DNA of 64,000 nt from Luidia sarsii (GCA_949987565.1 OX465110.1:10252556-10316555); one strand, 5' to 3'; counted from the stretch's first letter, positions 47,158 through 61,659 are shown. Program-made: numbers and translations. Notes: generated by a model from the letters alone, not told the origin.

Positions 47158-48797
47158 TCAACTCGTAAAAATAAAAAACAAAATTAAAAAAAGGGAGCCA
47201 AATAAAAAAAAGGAATTGCCCTCAACATATTGAAAAAAAAATGGAGTTGCGTTTAATACACAATGTCTTGCAAGTTTTTTTGAAGTTTGTCTTGATGTCT
47301 TCAGCAGTGGTAAACCTTGGAACAGGGAGTAGCACAGAGTGGACTTTCCTTGTACCATTTCTAGAACATATTTTACACCTCCCTGTTTTATTTTATGCCT
47401 CCCTGTCAGCCTACCTGGGCCTGGAAGATGGTATGGTCTACCTCTAGAACGGTACACTGGCAAATTTGGTACACGCAACTCTAAAATATCATGCTCTAGA
47501 ATAAGTCGGAATGAGTTGTCTCAGGACCACCAAGTTCCTTGTAGATAAGATAAGAATTTACAACGGTAAAATCAAGTAAATACAGAAACGCTTTTTTATA
47601 CCATTTTTTGTGTGATGGCTTCGCTGTCACGGTTCCGCTTTCTGGAGTATGCCATTTCGGCTGTATGCATCGTCGAGAGCATACGGACGTTCTTCTTGTC
47701 TCGCCAGACCAAGGCAAGAAGGCCCTTGTCGCTGGAGTGGTAAGCAACATCACCCTTTTTCAGCTTCAAGGAGTTCAAGTCCTTGGGCATGTCTCGACAA
47801 TTCTGCCTGGCTGTCCTGACGACGTTCGTCTTCTGGCCGTGAAGCTTCATGAAGAGATGTGGACTGCTGGACCATTTTTGTCCAGGAAATTGGTGTACCC
47901 CTTCCCCAGAAGATCGGCGTTCAACCTAAGTATGCTTTCAGTACTTTCCAGTCCAACGGTTTGGTCTTGGGGTTGTATTGCTTGAACATTAGCCTCCCTT
48001 TGAACTTCCAAAGGGACTCATCGGTCGTTATCTCGCTCGAAGGAAGATAGACGGTTTTTGAAGTTCTCGACAAGTTCGTCAAGCACCGGGCGTAGCTTGC
48101 AGAGGCGATCGGTTAGATCTACCCGACTGTTGTCGACGAAATGCAGATTTGACAAGTCCATGAACCTGTCGCGGGGCATCATACTTGGGAAGAACAGAGT
48201 CTCAAGTGTGGCATCTTTCGTCCAGTAGGACTTGATGTCGGGTTTCGGCATGACGATGATCATGGATAGGAAGACTGACATCTCATCTGGCCTAGTGTGG
48301 AACCAGTCTCTCATGTGACTTGGACCTGCCACAGCTTGCCTTTTCGCATTGCTGACAGTATACCGGTTGGTTTCATTGGCAATGAGCAACGTAAGTTCTG
48401 GGGTGAAGAACTGCTCAAAGATTTCCAGAGGAGTGCTGCTGCCGTCAAGTTGCTGCACTTGAACGCCCGGTGTGCTTTGAAAGCCGTGACGACGAGGAAG
48501 ATTGTCATCGTCCTTCCACTGGATCGACGGAATGGTCTTGGGCCTCTTGGCTTGCCTCGCTAACGGTGATGAGTCGTTAGAATCGCTCGTCTCAGAACTC
48601 TGTTCAGATTCATACGTGAAATCTGAACCACTGGTTGCCGTCAGAGTTTCCTCCTCGCTCGAAGACATCGTGTAATGCAATTGCTGAGCCGGGAAGCGGC
48701 AGTAATTGTGCAATTGTGGGACTTTTACTGTGGAGGATTGAGGGATAACGCGCTGCCACTGAAAGCACACAGGGGACATTGTGTTGGCATGCCACAA
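47158..48797 (-). pseudogene. piggyBac-type transposase pseudogene
   Basis: Reading the - strand from 48797: an acidic Ser-rich N-terminus (SSSEEETLTATSGSDFTYES), then TPLEIFEQFFTPELTLLIAN, FLSMIIVMPKPDIKSYW and RFMDLSNLHFVDNSRVDLTD. A frame break near 48018 leads to TTDESLWKFKGR with the first catalytic Asp. The middle, including the other catalytic residues, is deleted. Later fragments are NCRDMPKDLNSLKLKKGDVA, KNVRMLSTMHTAEM, KWYKKAFLYLLDFTVVNSYL and, at about 47410, RLTGRH. The full-length family is about 550-600 residues; this copy is broken and internally deleted. Confidence 0.88.
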
Positions 48798-49194
48798 AGC
48801 TCAACGGTCAGGCATTGGTTTCCACCCACATTCTTTACTGCAATCTGTACACTTGGTTGTGGCCAAAGATTTGACTGCCTAGAGTGAAGGCTGGAGTCTG
48901 CGGTCAGGGATTGACTGTACCGTACATGCACACACACACACACAAGTCCGTTACGCTCCATTGACGACACACAATGGGCCCTTTTTCAAACGGATAATCT
49001 CTTGACAAAAGCCACAACAACATCCGAATTGTGCCTGGTTTTACTCTCTTGTACCCATATTATACCCTTACCGATTTATTTCACAGAAATATATTGTTCC
49101 GATTGTTTTAGCGAGATTTGAAAATGATGCATTGTTCAAAACCCCCCGTTTGGCGGTCATCGGCGCTGTAAAACCCCTGGCGCGAAGTGGTTAA
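48798..49194 (-). mobile_element. 5' flank and terminal repeat of the piggyBac element
   Basis: The right end is GGCGCGAAGTGG followed by TTAA at 49191-49194. CACACACACACACA and TTTGACAAAAGCCACAAC-like sequence matches 55650-55920 of the element at 53968-55920. The opposite (3') terminus expected below 47158 as TTAACCACTTCG was not found, so the 3' end is truncated or decayed. Confidence 0.8.
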
Positions 49195-50994
<1,800 letters not shown>

Positions 50995-51322
50995 TGATGG
51001 CTCAGTCCAGATAGTTTTGTAGTCTTACAGATCATTCATTGTCACCAAGATATGATTGACTGATACATTTATGTTAAAGTGTATACACTAAAGAGTGGTA
51101 AGAAGCCAATGTTGTTAAACTTGTTATCTATAAATGTTCTTTGAAGCAATCTCCCTGTGGTATTTTTAGTGACCTTGGGATTCTTTTTCCATTTTCCCTA
51201 AATACTCAATCTAGGGAATAAGAAATTGCACCCCTTTAGTTTTTTCTCAGAAAATTATTGATCTGAAAAAACCTCGAGAAATATTAATCTGAAGCACTGG
51301 GATTTCAACTGGCTCCTTAAAG

Positions 51323-51545
51323 GTTGTTGAGCTCCTTCTGAAACACGGAGCCAACCCTCTGCAGGTCAACAAGCGTGGTAAGGCACCCATCGATCTGGCC
51401 TGCAATGCTGAGATCCGTAGCTTGATGAAGAATGAGATTATTGAGACTAGTAGTGACACATCTTTGATGGAAGCACGTTCACCAACCTCTCCAGAGAGTG
51501 TCGACTCAGTGGATGCTCATGATCTAAGGAATGGTGAAGCAAGAT
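51323..51545 (+). CDS. ANKRD11/12-like gene, last ankyrin exon and acidic/Ser linker
   Basis: Acceptor CTTAAAG, donor GAT|GTGAGT, entering in phase 0 and leaving after one base. Encodes VVELLLKHGANPLQVNKRGK then the final ankyrin turn (APIDLACNAEIRSLM), and a Ser/Asp-rich linker ETSSDTSLMEARSPTSPES. In vertebrate ANKRD11/12 the last repeat is likewise followed by a Ser/Glu-rich linker, consistent with the same exon. It joins in phase to the exon at 58994. Confidence 0.93.
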
Positions 51546-52092
51546 GTGAGTAGGAAATGAAAGCGATATCTTCCACCACCCAAGAAAAAGTTGCCATTTT
51601 GTATACATAATTACATATTATATTGTATATTGCATTGTAAGGTTTGTGGTATAATTTGGGGAACACCCATGTTCATGTACATATCTGGTTTATAATTTTA
51701 AAAATGGAGAAAGGCAACCTTATTACATTTGATGCCAAAAGATATTAAAAAAACATCTGTATAACATCTGAGCAGAAACCTTCTCAAAGGCAAAATCACA
51801 AAGACCAGGACGAGGTGGACAGGCAGATTTGGGAGAGTGATGAGTAGTGTTAAATGAAGAAGGTGTTAAATGATGAATGAGGGTTAACACAGAAGGAAGG
51901 AATTATTAAACTAAATGTCTGTCTGTTTCAGAAACACAGCATTGGGCTTTTCCATATCATTTCTTTAAAAAAGAAAGAAGCAAAATTGCAAGATAATCGA
52001 CCACATGTACACATTTTGTGCACAAAGTCTCTGGGACTTAATTTTAACATTATGATTTTCACGTATTTGATAAGCTACATTGTGGTGGGCAT
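51546..52092 (+). other. intron, nothing recognised
   Basis: Start of a 7.4-kb intron; AT-rich, no gene or clear repeat boundary before the TIR element at 52093. Confidence 0.5.
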
Positions 52093-53208
52093 AAGGCCTT
52101 TTTACACTATCTTCGCTTCGAACCGGGTTGAAACCTACCCGGTTCCGCTCCGGTTCAGCCTTGTCTGTTTTTGACCCGGTTCACAGAGACGCAACGTTCA
52201 CACTGTTCATGACACAAACCGGCCGCGGTGTGAACCGGGTAACTTTCAATCTGGATACAGCCGTGCGTATTCACACTACGAACTCACAACACGGATCATG
52301 TGCGGCGCCTGCGCGCTGTGATGATTTTCTCGCTCCCACAATGCCTTGCGACCCGCCAAGCGGCCGGATGTACTAGTCAAAAATAAGTAGACTCCACACG
52401 CTTTCGCGAAAAAATAGGCCCCCCTAATTTGCGCGTTTCACGAAAAGCTTTCGCGAAGCATTCGCGAAGAAGGCAAGAAGCAACTCCCCTAAATGAAATA
52501 ACGACGAAACGTTGTATAGCACCACCTATGTAATTGCTGCAGTGCCCTCAAATTTGGATGATTTTCACAGCAACGAATTTCCGTACCCGCACAGTGCTGC
52601 CGTGCCCCTTTGCCTTTCGGCCGACGGGATAGTTGGGCAGATGGGACTACCGCACGGCCGTTAGCACAGCGCGCGTAAAATAGAATCCAGACTGCTGTGA
52701 AACATTGCGCATTCTGTGCACAACATTGGTTGCACGATCGATAGATTGCGCAACAACACGTGGTTGAGTTGCGTGCGAAAGTAGAACCATAGAAAGAGCT
52801 GTCAAAGTTTGCGCGACCGTTAGCACAGCGCGCATTAACAGAATCCAGACTGCTGTTAAACATTGCGCATTCTGTGCACAACAGTACGTACTGTGTGGGT
52901 GTCAACGAACTTTTCGTCTGTGGGTATGGAGTTTCGCGCCACACAACTCAACCCGGATCGGCGGTAGTAATCTCAACCGGGGCGGTTCACACTATCGTAT
53001 TCGAACCGGTTCAAGCTGAAAAATGCATTTTCAATCCGGATCGAGATTTTCAACCCTGGTCCCTGCCAGGGTTGGTTTCGAGCCGGCTAGAGCATGCTAC
53101 CCGGTTCAGAACCGGGTTGAAATTTTAGTAGTGTGAAAAGGGTTGAAAAAAATCTCGGGGTCGGAACCGGTTCCGACCCCGAGATTTCGGACAGTGTGAA
53201 AAGGCCTT
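52093..53208. mobile_element. TIR-bearing non-autonomous DNA transposon
   Basis: The left end AAGGCCTTTTTACACT and the right end (reverse-complemented) AAGGCCTTTTCACACT agree at 15 of 16 positions around 1116 bp. ACCCGGTT/AACCGGGT words recur within both ends. A segment of about 70 bp is duplicated directly (about 52660-52730 and 52815-52885, TTAGCACAGCGCGC..AGAATCCAGACTGCTG). A perfect palindrome lies at 53150-53187. The target duplication is ambiguous, so the family is not assigned. Confidence 0.65.
53150..53187. repeat. 38-bp perfect palindrome
   Basis: The two halves AAATCTCGGGGTCGGAACC and GGTTCCGACCCCGAGATTT are exact complements with no spacer. It lies next to the right end of the TIR element. 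Confidence 0.95.
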
Positions 53209-53963
53209 AAGCATGTGATTTTCGTATGTCGTAAATATGACGATGCCAGCACTGTTGCCACAAAATGAGCTGATAGAGTTTGCTTTCTGTCACTTAAAGA
53301 GCACAGTAGAATTCTTGTTAATTGACTAATTACAAGCAAACAAATTTACAGAAAGTCTGTACTGATTAGTGAGCATTTTGAAATGTGTCTGAACCTGTGG
53401 CAATCTCTTTTATTTTATTTTTTGAGAATTGAGCAAGTTTGCTGAAAATCTGAAGAGCTGAAAAGTACCATTTTGAGACAACTGTACCCAGAAATTGCAG
53501 CCATTGCCTGTGTACTGTCCATGCTTTCAACCACTGCATGCAGCACTCGGTGCTAATGGCAAGCCTTGTGTAGGTCATACTGTATCAGTGCATTAGGAGC
53601 ACAATGCTGGCTCAATGTCAAGTCACAGCCCCAAGTCTGTATGGTCTACGTTCAAAATATAGTCAAAAGGAAAGCATGAGATCATGGACATCATGAGCAT
53701 GAGATCATGAACAAGGTTTATGTCTACCCTGTCATCTTATGAACGAATCCAACTTTTGTTTCCTTTTCTTTTTTCTTTTAAAGATGTTTTCCTCCTAACT
53801 TCCAGTATGTTACCATCATGTTCCTTAAATTTGGCACTGAGCATTGAAGACATTACACACACTTAATGAAATGTAGGCAACATATGATGTGGGAGCCCTC
53901 TGTATATTCAAACTTTTCAGTACCGCATTGTGTATTGGCTCTAATCTGTACATGACAGCATTC
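53209..53963. other. intron, nothing recognised
   Basis: AT-rich intron sequence with no supportable gene or repeat boundary. Confidence 0.4.
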
Positions 53964-55924
53964 TTAACCACTTCGTGCCGGGACCTCCGAATCCGGAGCT
54001 CCATTGGCTTGACGATGCTACGGGGCCCTCCGAATCCGGGCACCACTATTGTCCACATTCTAAACAAAGACTCTTTTCAGCTTAGAACAAAGCAATATGA
54101 ATCAGTACAAAGACCCTTTTTGACGCAAGTTGCCACATGAATTGCAAAATTAGCAGCAGTAATTGTGCAATTGTGGGACTTTTACTGTGGAGGATTGAGG
54201 GATACTGCGCTGCAGCTGAAAGCACGCGGGGGACATTGTCTTTGCATGCCACATAGCCCAACGATCGTCGGTCTGGCATTGGAATTCCCCCCACAATCTT
54301 TACCGTAATCTGTACGCTCAGTTGTGGCCGACCAACTCGAAGATTTCACTGCCTGGAGTGGAGGCTGGAGTCTGCGGTCAGGGATTGTCAGCAGCGTACA
54401 CTAAGGCTGTTGTCGTGAAAAAAAATTGTTGTCGACATGTCGCAAGAATTTTATGCCGACTGTCGACATTGTCGCGACAGAGACCCGATTTAGTCAAAAA
54501 TATGTAGTCACAATGTCGGAATTTTTTTAGGTAATAAACGAATGGGGCATGTCAAACCGCCATAGTTGTGAACTTGTGAAATTAGTTTTCATGGATAATC
54601 TTAATGTCAATAAAATTTCATATTTAATGGCTTTCGTATTTAAGATTATACACAACAAAATAATTTTTGTGCGGGTATTGGGTGTTACAGTCGTAATTTC
54701 CTAAAAAAAAACCATAAAAAAGCGATTGCTCATTGTTTATTCATGATGTCATCGATCGGCGATGCCTGCGTTCTCACTGCAAGAAATAATGAATATTTAT
54801 GAATTTGCTGCACAGCGGCTGCAGTGGTTTTCTATGTACACATGTATATGTACATGGAAGTTGGAGAACCAGATAGTTTCAATGGAAAGAAAAGACGTCA
54901 CCATCCGCACCTAGCTAAAGGTAGCCGCGTATTGGGCACCCAAAAACCAGCCGCGTATTGGGCCCAAAAACGGAGGAGGCCGCGTATTCAGCCATACATT
55001 CAGACAAACCTAGAAGGTATGCGGCAAAGGAGGCCTTTTTCCGATGCACATAATGTACTTTTGGTCCGTTTTTCAACGAAATAAAATACGCGGCCGCCGG
55101 GATTTTGGGCTCAAACATGCGGCTACTTTCAGCTTGGTACCGACCGCGACGCACGTGCGATCTCATTTCTCGATCCTTCCCTCGGACGTCCACGATCTTT
55201 CCCGATCTCTGCATTGCACTGGTATCCCGTACGCACGTGTATTAAATCATGCGATGCAGCAACGTATACCAGTTACTGTACTGCTGACGACCGGCCATAG
55301 AAACGTGCGCTATACAGTAGTGACAGTATTTACACTGTACATCGTAATGGCAAAATGCGTTCGGTGAACGATTTTCTTTGGTCGCGTTGCAATCCCTTCC
55401 AACTTCCAACATATTTAGTAACTATTATTTTGCGGCGTGGATAAGCAAAAATAAAATGCTCAGCGCACAATTTTAGGATTTTTTGTTCCCTTTTTATTCC
55501 CTTCTTTTCAGAGATTGGCCATTATGATTAGAGGTAGGCTAATGTATTTTATTGTTTTTTTCGCGACAACCGAAAAACCTTGTCGACATGTCGGAATATT
55601 TTCTTTGTCGCGACAATGTCCACAAAAGCCTTGTCGACAACAGCCTTAGCGTACATGCACGCACACACACACACGCCCATTACGGTCCATTGATGCACAA
55701 AGAGCCCTTTTTCGAACGGATAATCTCTTGACAAAAGCCACAACTTCGTCCGAATTGTGCCAGGTTTTACTCTCTTGTACCCATAGTATACCCTTATCAA
55801 TTCGTTTCACAGAAATATGTTGTTCCGATTGTTTTAGCGAGATTTGAAAATGATGCATTGTTAAAAAAAAAAAAACGTATGGCGGTCATCGGCGCTGAAA
55901 AAAAACCTGGCGCGAAGTGGTTAT
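53964..55924. mobile_element. piggyBac-type MITE carrying an hAT-like insertion
   Basis: TTAA (53964-53967), CCACTTCGTGCCGGGACCTC at the left end, GGCGCGAAGTGG at the right (to 55920), then TTAT (TTAA with one change). CCTCCGAATCCGG is repeated near the left end. The left part matches the MITE at 38311-38653 and the right part matches 48905-49190. A separate element (54402-55648) lies within. No transposase. Confidence 0.85.
54394..55656. mobile_element. hAT-like element nested in the piggyBac MITE
   Basis: The body is 54402-55648 (1247 bp), starting TAAGGCTGTTGTCG and ending CGACAACAGCCTTA. GCGTACAC (54394-54401) and GCGTACAT (55649-55656) are an 8-bp duplication with one difference. TTGTCGACATGTCG motifs repeat near both ends. 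The related copy near 48905-48935 shows an uninterrupted GTACATGCACACACAC site. No transposase; the interior frames are chance. Confidence 0.75.
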
Positions 55925-57947
55925 TGAAGGCTGCACTGCCCAGTACCAGAATGTTTAAAACAAAATAGCACTTTCAAAGAGGGCCAATTTTTTTGAGGGA
56001 AGAATAATGTTGGATATCACATTTTCAGCCCTGCATGTTGCAGCTGAGGACATGGCAGTAGCCTGCAGAAGAGGTACTGCAGTTGAAATTGCCCCCAGAA
56101 AACAATCAAATATGAGCCATCATTCATTTATTTCTTGAAAATGTATAGATCTCGGGGTGAGACGTAAATTATTTCTTCACTCTTTTCTCCAAAAATACAA
56201 CATTTTAGGCAGAAATATTTCAGTGTGAGGTTTCTACTATGACCATCTTCAAACTATAAGTTTCATGTAAATCTGTGAAAATTTCTTTCTTTTTTTGACC
56301 TTACCAATGTTGTGTAGGGGCTTTAATGAGTCTTCTGAGACCACTGATGATGGGAGTAAAATGTCTACTTTTCTATCGATTGAAGCATCAGTTTGTGCAC
56401 AAAACTCAACTGCGCTTTGCCCACATATTTACCTACATTGACTACTGGGGTCCATACTTGAAGCTCACAGATCTTGGCACCGTGCCAGCATTACAGTCAT
56501 AATGCAGGCACACAGACCGGTCCCTGCAGAAAATGAACACTAAATTTGGTCAAGTCTTATCGCATGCAAAGAGGCAATGGTGGTAAGTTCTGGGTTAGGG
56601 TTGGTGTTTGCAAACTTGGTTGTTTGTCAAAAAAAAAAAAAAATGGAATTTGGTACAGCATGTGTTTCAATTGTCAAAATAACTTGACAATCTTCTGGAA
56701 GCAAAGTGGGGCATGTGGTTGAATTAACTTGACAACTACTGAAAGTGCGGTACTAGGCCATATTGGTTCGAGCCCTTGGCAGCGAACAGATGTGCCGAGG
56801 GCCAACCGACGCGATGTCCCAGTCCCCGAACAGTCTGCGAATGATCGGCTGTTGAACAATTACGGGTATAATCCTGTTTTTGTTGTTGTATGAATGAACT
56901 TTTGAACAATTGTTTATAGCCATGCATTCAAGTTTGGTTTTTGGCTGAATTGAATGTAAGACAGTATTACGGTCCAAGTTACTCAGACTAATACTAAGAC
57001 ATAGTGTACCCTATCAAAAGCCCTCTATATTGAAACCTTTCCTTTACGAAGCGGACTTTCGCGTCGGGTTGAAAAGACAGGAGGCATTCTCCTGGATTTT
57101 TGCTGATGTTTCGACTACAACCACCAACTACACACGATTGTGGCATACATGTAGTGCATATTGTGGTGGCAATGTGTTCAGGAAAAAAAAAATAGTTGTT
57201 ATTACGCTGTAACAAACTAGGGGACTTTGAACAAGCTTTATAGCGTGTATTCATTAAGGCTGCCTGATGTCACGTACACGCACACAAGTTGGGGACTCCC
57301 AAGCTGTACGTCATGGGATCATTGCATATCACTGTGACGTCATTCATCCTTTTCTCGATTCGGCCACGGCGCGTTGTTAAAAAGGTGATTTTTGATCGTC
57401 ATTTTTTTCAAGAACAGGGAGAATCTATAGTTGTTTTTTGTTCAATGATTTTATTACAGCCATATATTCTGAAGTAAAAATTAACAAACGGGTGATTTGA
57501 TGGACCATGTTAGAGGCCCGCTTTAAGAATAAAACGCCACAGTGCTCTCTGTCCATTAGATTTGGCAGCTAATTGAAAAAGAAATAGCATATAAATACTC
57601 AGAAGAAATAATTACTTTTCCGCCGCTTTGGCAAAATCAACAAAGAAGGGTTAAGAGCATGTTTCATTCAAAGAAGTGGGTGCCATCTTTTTTTAGTGAA
57701 ATCTGCCCCAGTACTGTTTGAGTCATTTTGCTTTTAAGAAAGATTCTGCTGGGATTAAAGATACCAAACCGTGCAACATGATAATCATACATGAGATTTG
57801 ACACCAGACTGTTATTACCTCTTCTTTTTTTATTTACCACTTTATTACCTCTATTTTTTCTGGTAATTTAATTAGTACATAAGTAGTTGACAATAGTTTT
57901 ATAGTTAACACATTTTGTTTGTTGCTGAACATGCAGCAATAGCTTCT
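55925..57947. other. intron; possible 45-nt cassette exon at 56029-56073
   Basis: Mostly AT-rich intron. At 56028/56029 an acceptor (CACATTTTCAG) precedes a 45-base segment and a GTACTG donor at 56074; its phase (1 to 1) would fit between the exons at 51545 and 58994. No other feature was recognised, apart from short A and T runs. Confidence 0.4.
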
Positions 57948-58874
57948 TTAAAGGGGAATGAAACCCAGAGAAAAATGTCGGCTTATCTGGTTGAGCGTTA
58001 AAAACAACCTACAATTACCTATGTGCTACTCACTTAGGAGTTTCATAAAGAGGAAACAAACATAAAATTTGGTGGTTGAATTCGCATTCCCGCAAACCGC
58101 CATCTTTTTCGAATGGCCCGCCAGTCACTGCGGGGGGTATGACATCACAACGGAAAACTCCCACATGGACCCAGACGGATGTACCCCTGCTACATGTATA
58201 TACTGCGTGCAATTATACACTTGCGAGCTGAACGATGGTGTACCGATACTGCCAGGCTTTTGGATGTCAAACAGGTCTCTTGTCCTTGTTGGGAACTGCA
58301 TGGAAAGATTTCCCCAGCCTTTTCCTGCTGGCATTTTGACATCCAAAACCCTGGCAGTACACCATCATTCAGCTCGCGAGTGTATAACTGCACGCAGTAT
58401 ATACATGTAGTAGGGGTACATCCATTCGGGCCCATGCGGGAGTTTTCCACTTTGAGAAATTTCTCAACTTTGATGGCTGCAGCCCACTTCCTAAACAACC
58501 CAGGTCTCTTGTCCTTGTTGGGAACTGCATGGGAATAATTCCCCTACTTTTTCCTACTGGCATTTTGACATCCAAAAGCCTGGCAGTACACCATCGTTCA
58601 GCTCGCGAGTGTTTAACTGCACGCGGTATGTAGTAGGGGTACATCCGTCCGGGCTCATGTGGGAGTTGTCCGTCATTATGTCATACCCCCCGCAGTGACT
58701 GGCGGGCCATTCAAAAAGATGACGGTTTGCGGGAATGTGAGTTCGACCATCGTATTCCATGATTTGTCCCTGTTTATGAAACTCGTAGGTGAGTAGCACA
58801 TAGGTAATTGTAGGTTGTTTTTAACACCCAATCAGATAAGCCCACATTTTTCTCTTGGTTTCATTCCCCTTTAA
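57948..58874. mobile_element. THAP-bearing foldback element T1 with TTAA flanks
   Basis: The body is 57952-58870 (919 bp), between TTAA at 57948 and 58871. The left arm begins AGGGGAATGAAACC and the right arm mirrors it for well over 100 bp (CAACCTACAATTACCTATG and onwards). Inside, pieces of a THAP-domain exon occur in both orientations, e.g. antisense FRKWAAAIKVEKFLKV near 58440-58498 and sense TGCCAGGCTTTTGGATG at 58249. Because TTTAAA borders the arms, a 3- or 4-bp target cannot be fully distinguished. Confidence 0.75.
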
Positions 58875-58993
58875 GAATGGCATTCTAAAACAACGGATAG
58901 CTGAGGTTCTCATCTTAATCCAATGTTTCTTCTTCATTTATCATTAATTCCCAAACTTACTTCATTATGTTCATATTCTCCCATGCTGTTCAG

Positions 58994-61659
58994 CGGATCC
59001 ATATGAGTTTGATCACCAAGACCAGAGCCTGAATGAGCAGAAGATCACAATCCACTGGGCATCACCAGACAAGTCTGGCAAGGGAGCTTTTATGGAAATT
59101 ACCAGAACTATCCCCAAGCTGAATGATAGAGGCACACCTAACTCAATGACCTCAACTACAACATCGGACAGTGACCTGTTTGATCCACACTTGAATACAA
59201 AACCATTGCTCAATGCTGCTCCTCATTTGGCCATATTCAAGCAGCAGCATATACAACAACAGCAGCAGCACCAACCACAGCAGCAGCAACATCAACTAGA
59301 GCAGCAGCATCAACAGCCACTGCAGCAGCACCAACAGCCACTGCAGCAACATCAACTGCAGCAGCAGCATCAGCAGCCACTGCAGCAGCATCAGCAGTCA
59401 CTGCAGCAACATCAACTGCAGCAGCAGCAGCAGCAGCCACTGCAGCAGCATCAGCAGACACTGCAGCAGCATCAACAGCCACTGCAGCAGCATCAACAAC
59501 CACTGCAGCAGCAGCATCAACAACCACTGCAGCAGCAGCATCAACAGCCACTGCAGCAGCAGCATCAACAGCCACTGCAGCAGCATCACCAACAGCCACA
59601 GCAGCAGCAACAGCCACAGCCTATGCTTATAATTGCTCCTGAATGTCCTAACTCCCATGAAGAACCTAAGTCAGCAAGTGAAGTGTGTAACAATGTTTCA
59701 CATTCCTCACCTAAGGAGTCCAACACGGTGCCCATGTGTGACTTAGGTGTACCCAGAGTGGCTGGGGCAAAGGAGGACTCTGACAGTAGCCTAAGTGATT
59801 TGAACTTACTCATGTCAGATGACTCAAATGCAGCCACAGAACCTAAAGGTTCCTCAGGTAAAGCAGATAGTACCACTGCTGAGTCAAATTCATCTTCATC
59901 ATCTTTCATGTGGAACACAATCAACGGAAGAACTTTGCCACAATCCAATTTCGTCAGCCATGCCATGGTAGACTCTAGCGCGTTACAACATGTCAACACC
60001 ACCAGTATATCGGGCTCCATTTTCCCAGGGAACTCTTCCAGTAAGCATGATACCTCACTAGTCAATTTAAATTTGAACAGTAAAGCAGCAGTCAATACTT
60101 TGGTACCATTCAGTACTTCATCTCGGTCCCCTGTGCCTGCCTTGCCGATTCAGGTGCAAAACCACATGATTCCTGATACACTATCAGATTCAGTAGACTC
60201 TCTACAACATGCACCTTTGATTTCAAATTCTTTCACACGACAGGATTCAGCAGCAGCACATCCGTCACAGTCAACATACACTTACCATTCTTTATCAGCT
60301 ACCTCTGCAAGTCTGAACAGTACATATCACCAAACAGAACAGTCCACGGATAGACGGGTGCCCTCTGAAACTGAGGAAAATGATGTGTCAGAGTGGAGAA
60401 CAGAAACTAAACCCATCACACCTGCAGCTGACACCGAGTTGGAAAGTGAATCTGATCCATGTGTGGACAGACAGCTTCAGCAGCAAACACAGCAACAGCA
60501 GCATGATAGGAGGGATCGGTCCAAGAGACATAAAGAGCGGTCCCATCCTAAATCACATCGGAAGCATCACAGACATCAGAGTCAGTCCAGTCAAGGATCA
60601 AGCTCACGTTCCTCAAAAGATGAACGGCACTTTAGTGAAGAAGCTAGTACATCATCCAAATCTCCCTCACCAGAAGTGAAAGCAGTAGAAAATGGACGGG
60701 TAGATATTGCGGATAACTCACCAGATGGACTTAAGTCAGACCCTCAACAAAGATCCTCCCCTTTCCCTGTAGCAAGGGAATACTATATAGTTTCCCAACC
60801 CTCCTCTGCTGATAATGCTGGAGAGATCAAAGCGTTGTTGCTGAGGCCAAGGGATCCAAGCATGTTATCACAAGCTCGGCTGAAAGAACCAAACTCCTCC
60901 CCAACATCTGTCTCTTCCACAAGTGCCTCTCTGCCTCTAGAAAACGGCCAGAAATCAGTCCAACAGGACCCCACTACATCAGATGGGAACACAGACTCTG
61001 TCACTGCCTCATCTAGCACTGACACTACAAATCGGAAAAGTCCTGTCTTGCGTGACATAGAAAGGCGAAGATCGCCAGCTAGAAGCAGTCCTGATGTGAC
61101 ATCATCTATGTCAGTATCAAATCTCATCAACCAATCTGGAAAAGGCTCCCCCAAAGTTCAAGAACAACAAACTGCCGAGAAGCCACAGCCTCCTAAGCCA
61201 ACACGAACACTTCGCTCCAACTCAGGAATGGTGAATTCAAATGTGAATCCTAATGCCGAGACCAATGAGAACGATAAAGATGCACAGATTACCATGCCCA
61301 TGACAAGAAGTCGCCGAATGCAAGTGGCCGAGTCTTCATCATCAACCTCAACACCTGAACCCAGTATAGAATCATCACATCCACGCAAAAGAAAAATAGC
61401 ACGCCACCGTCAGCAACAACAGAACAATGGTGAATGCTCAGCAACACTGGAACAGCAACTACCCCCGGCTCCATTGGAGAGAATCAACACTATGGAGATG
61501 TACCTTAACATCAGACAGAGAATTGAAGCTCGTCAGAGGACTATGATTGCTAACGTTCAGCCTAAACAACCCAGTGGGTACAGTGAGTACCTGATGCATA
61601 GGAAGACTTATCTGCTTGCAAGTGATCCACATACCAAGATCAGCATAGCGATACCAAAT
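58994..61659 (+). CDS. ANKRD11/12-like gene, large exon
   Basis: Acceptor CATGCTGTTCAG, donor AAT|GTAAGT; 2666 bases, first two finishing the split codon, ending in phase 0. It opens DPYEFDHQDQSLNEQKITIH, corresponding to the acidic EYEFDEDDEQD-like segment after the ankyrin repeats in vertebrate homologues. Then comes a Gln/His-rich tract of about 130 residues (59239-59625), a Ser/Thr-rich middle, a basic His/Ser/Arg-rich part (about 60505-60630), and near the end MEMYLNIRQRIEARQRTMIA and PSGYSEYLMHRKTYLLASD (61492-61630), similar to the conserved C-terminal block of ANKRD11/12. The terminal exons lie beyond the window. Low-complexity parts are poorly conserved. Confidence 0.92.
59239..59625 (+). 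repeat. CAG/CAC-rich Gln/His tract within the large exon
   Basis: Imperfect repetition of LQQHQQP and QPLQQQHQQ units encoded by CTGCAGCAGCATCAACAGCC-like DNA. The repeats are mixed CAG, CAA, CAC and CAT, with a period of about 24-30 bases. Such tracts vary in length by slippage and are common in disordered parts of transcription regulators. Confidence 0.9.

Noticed and set aside
48297..48563. Plus-strand frame over the piggyBac transposase
   Set aside because: Antisense shadow of the transposase.
59237..59617. Antisense Ala/Val-rich frame opposite the large exon
   Set aside because: Shadow of the CAG-rich Gln/His tract.
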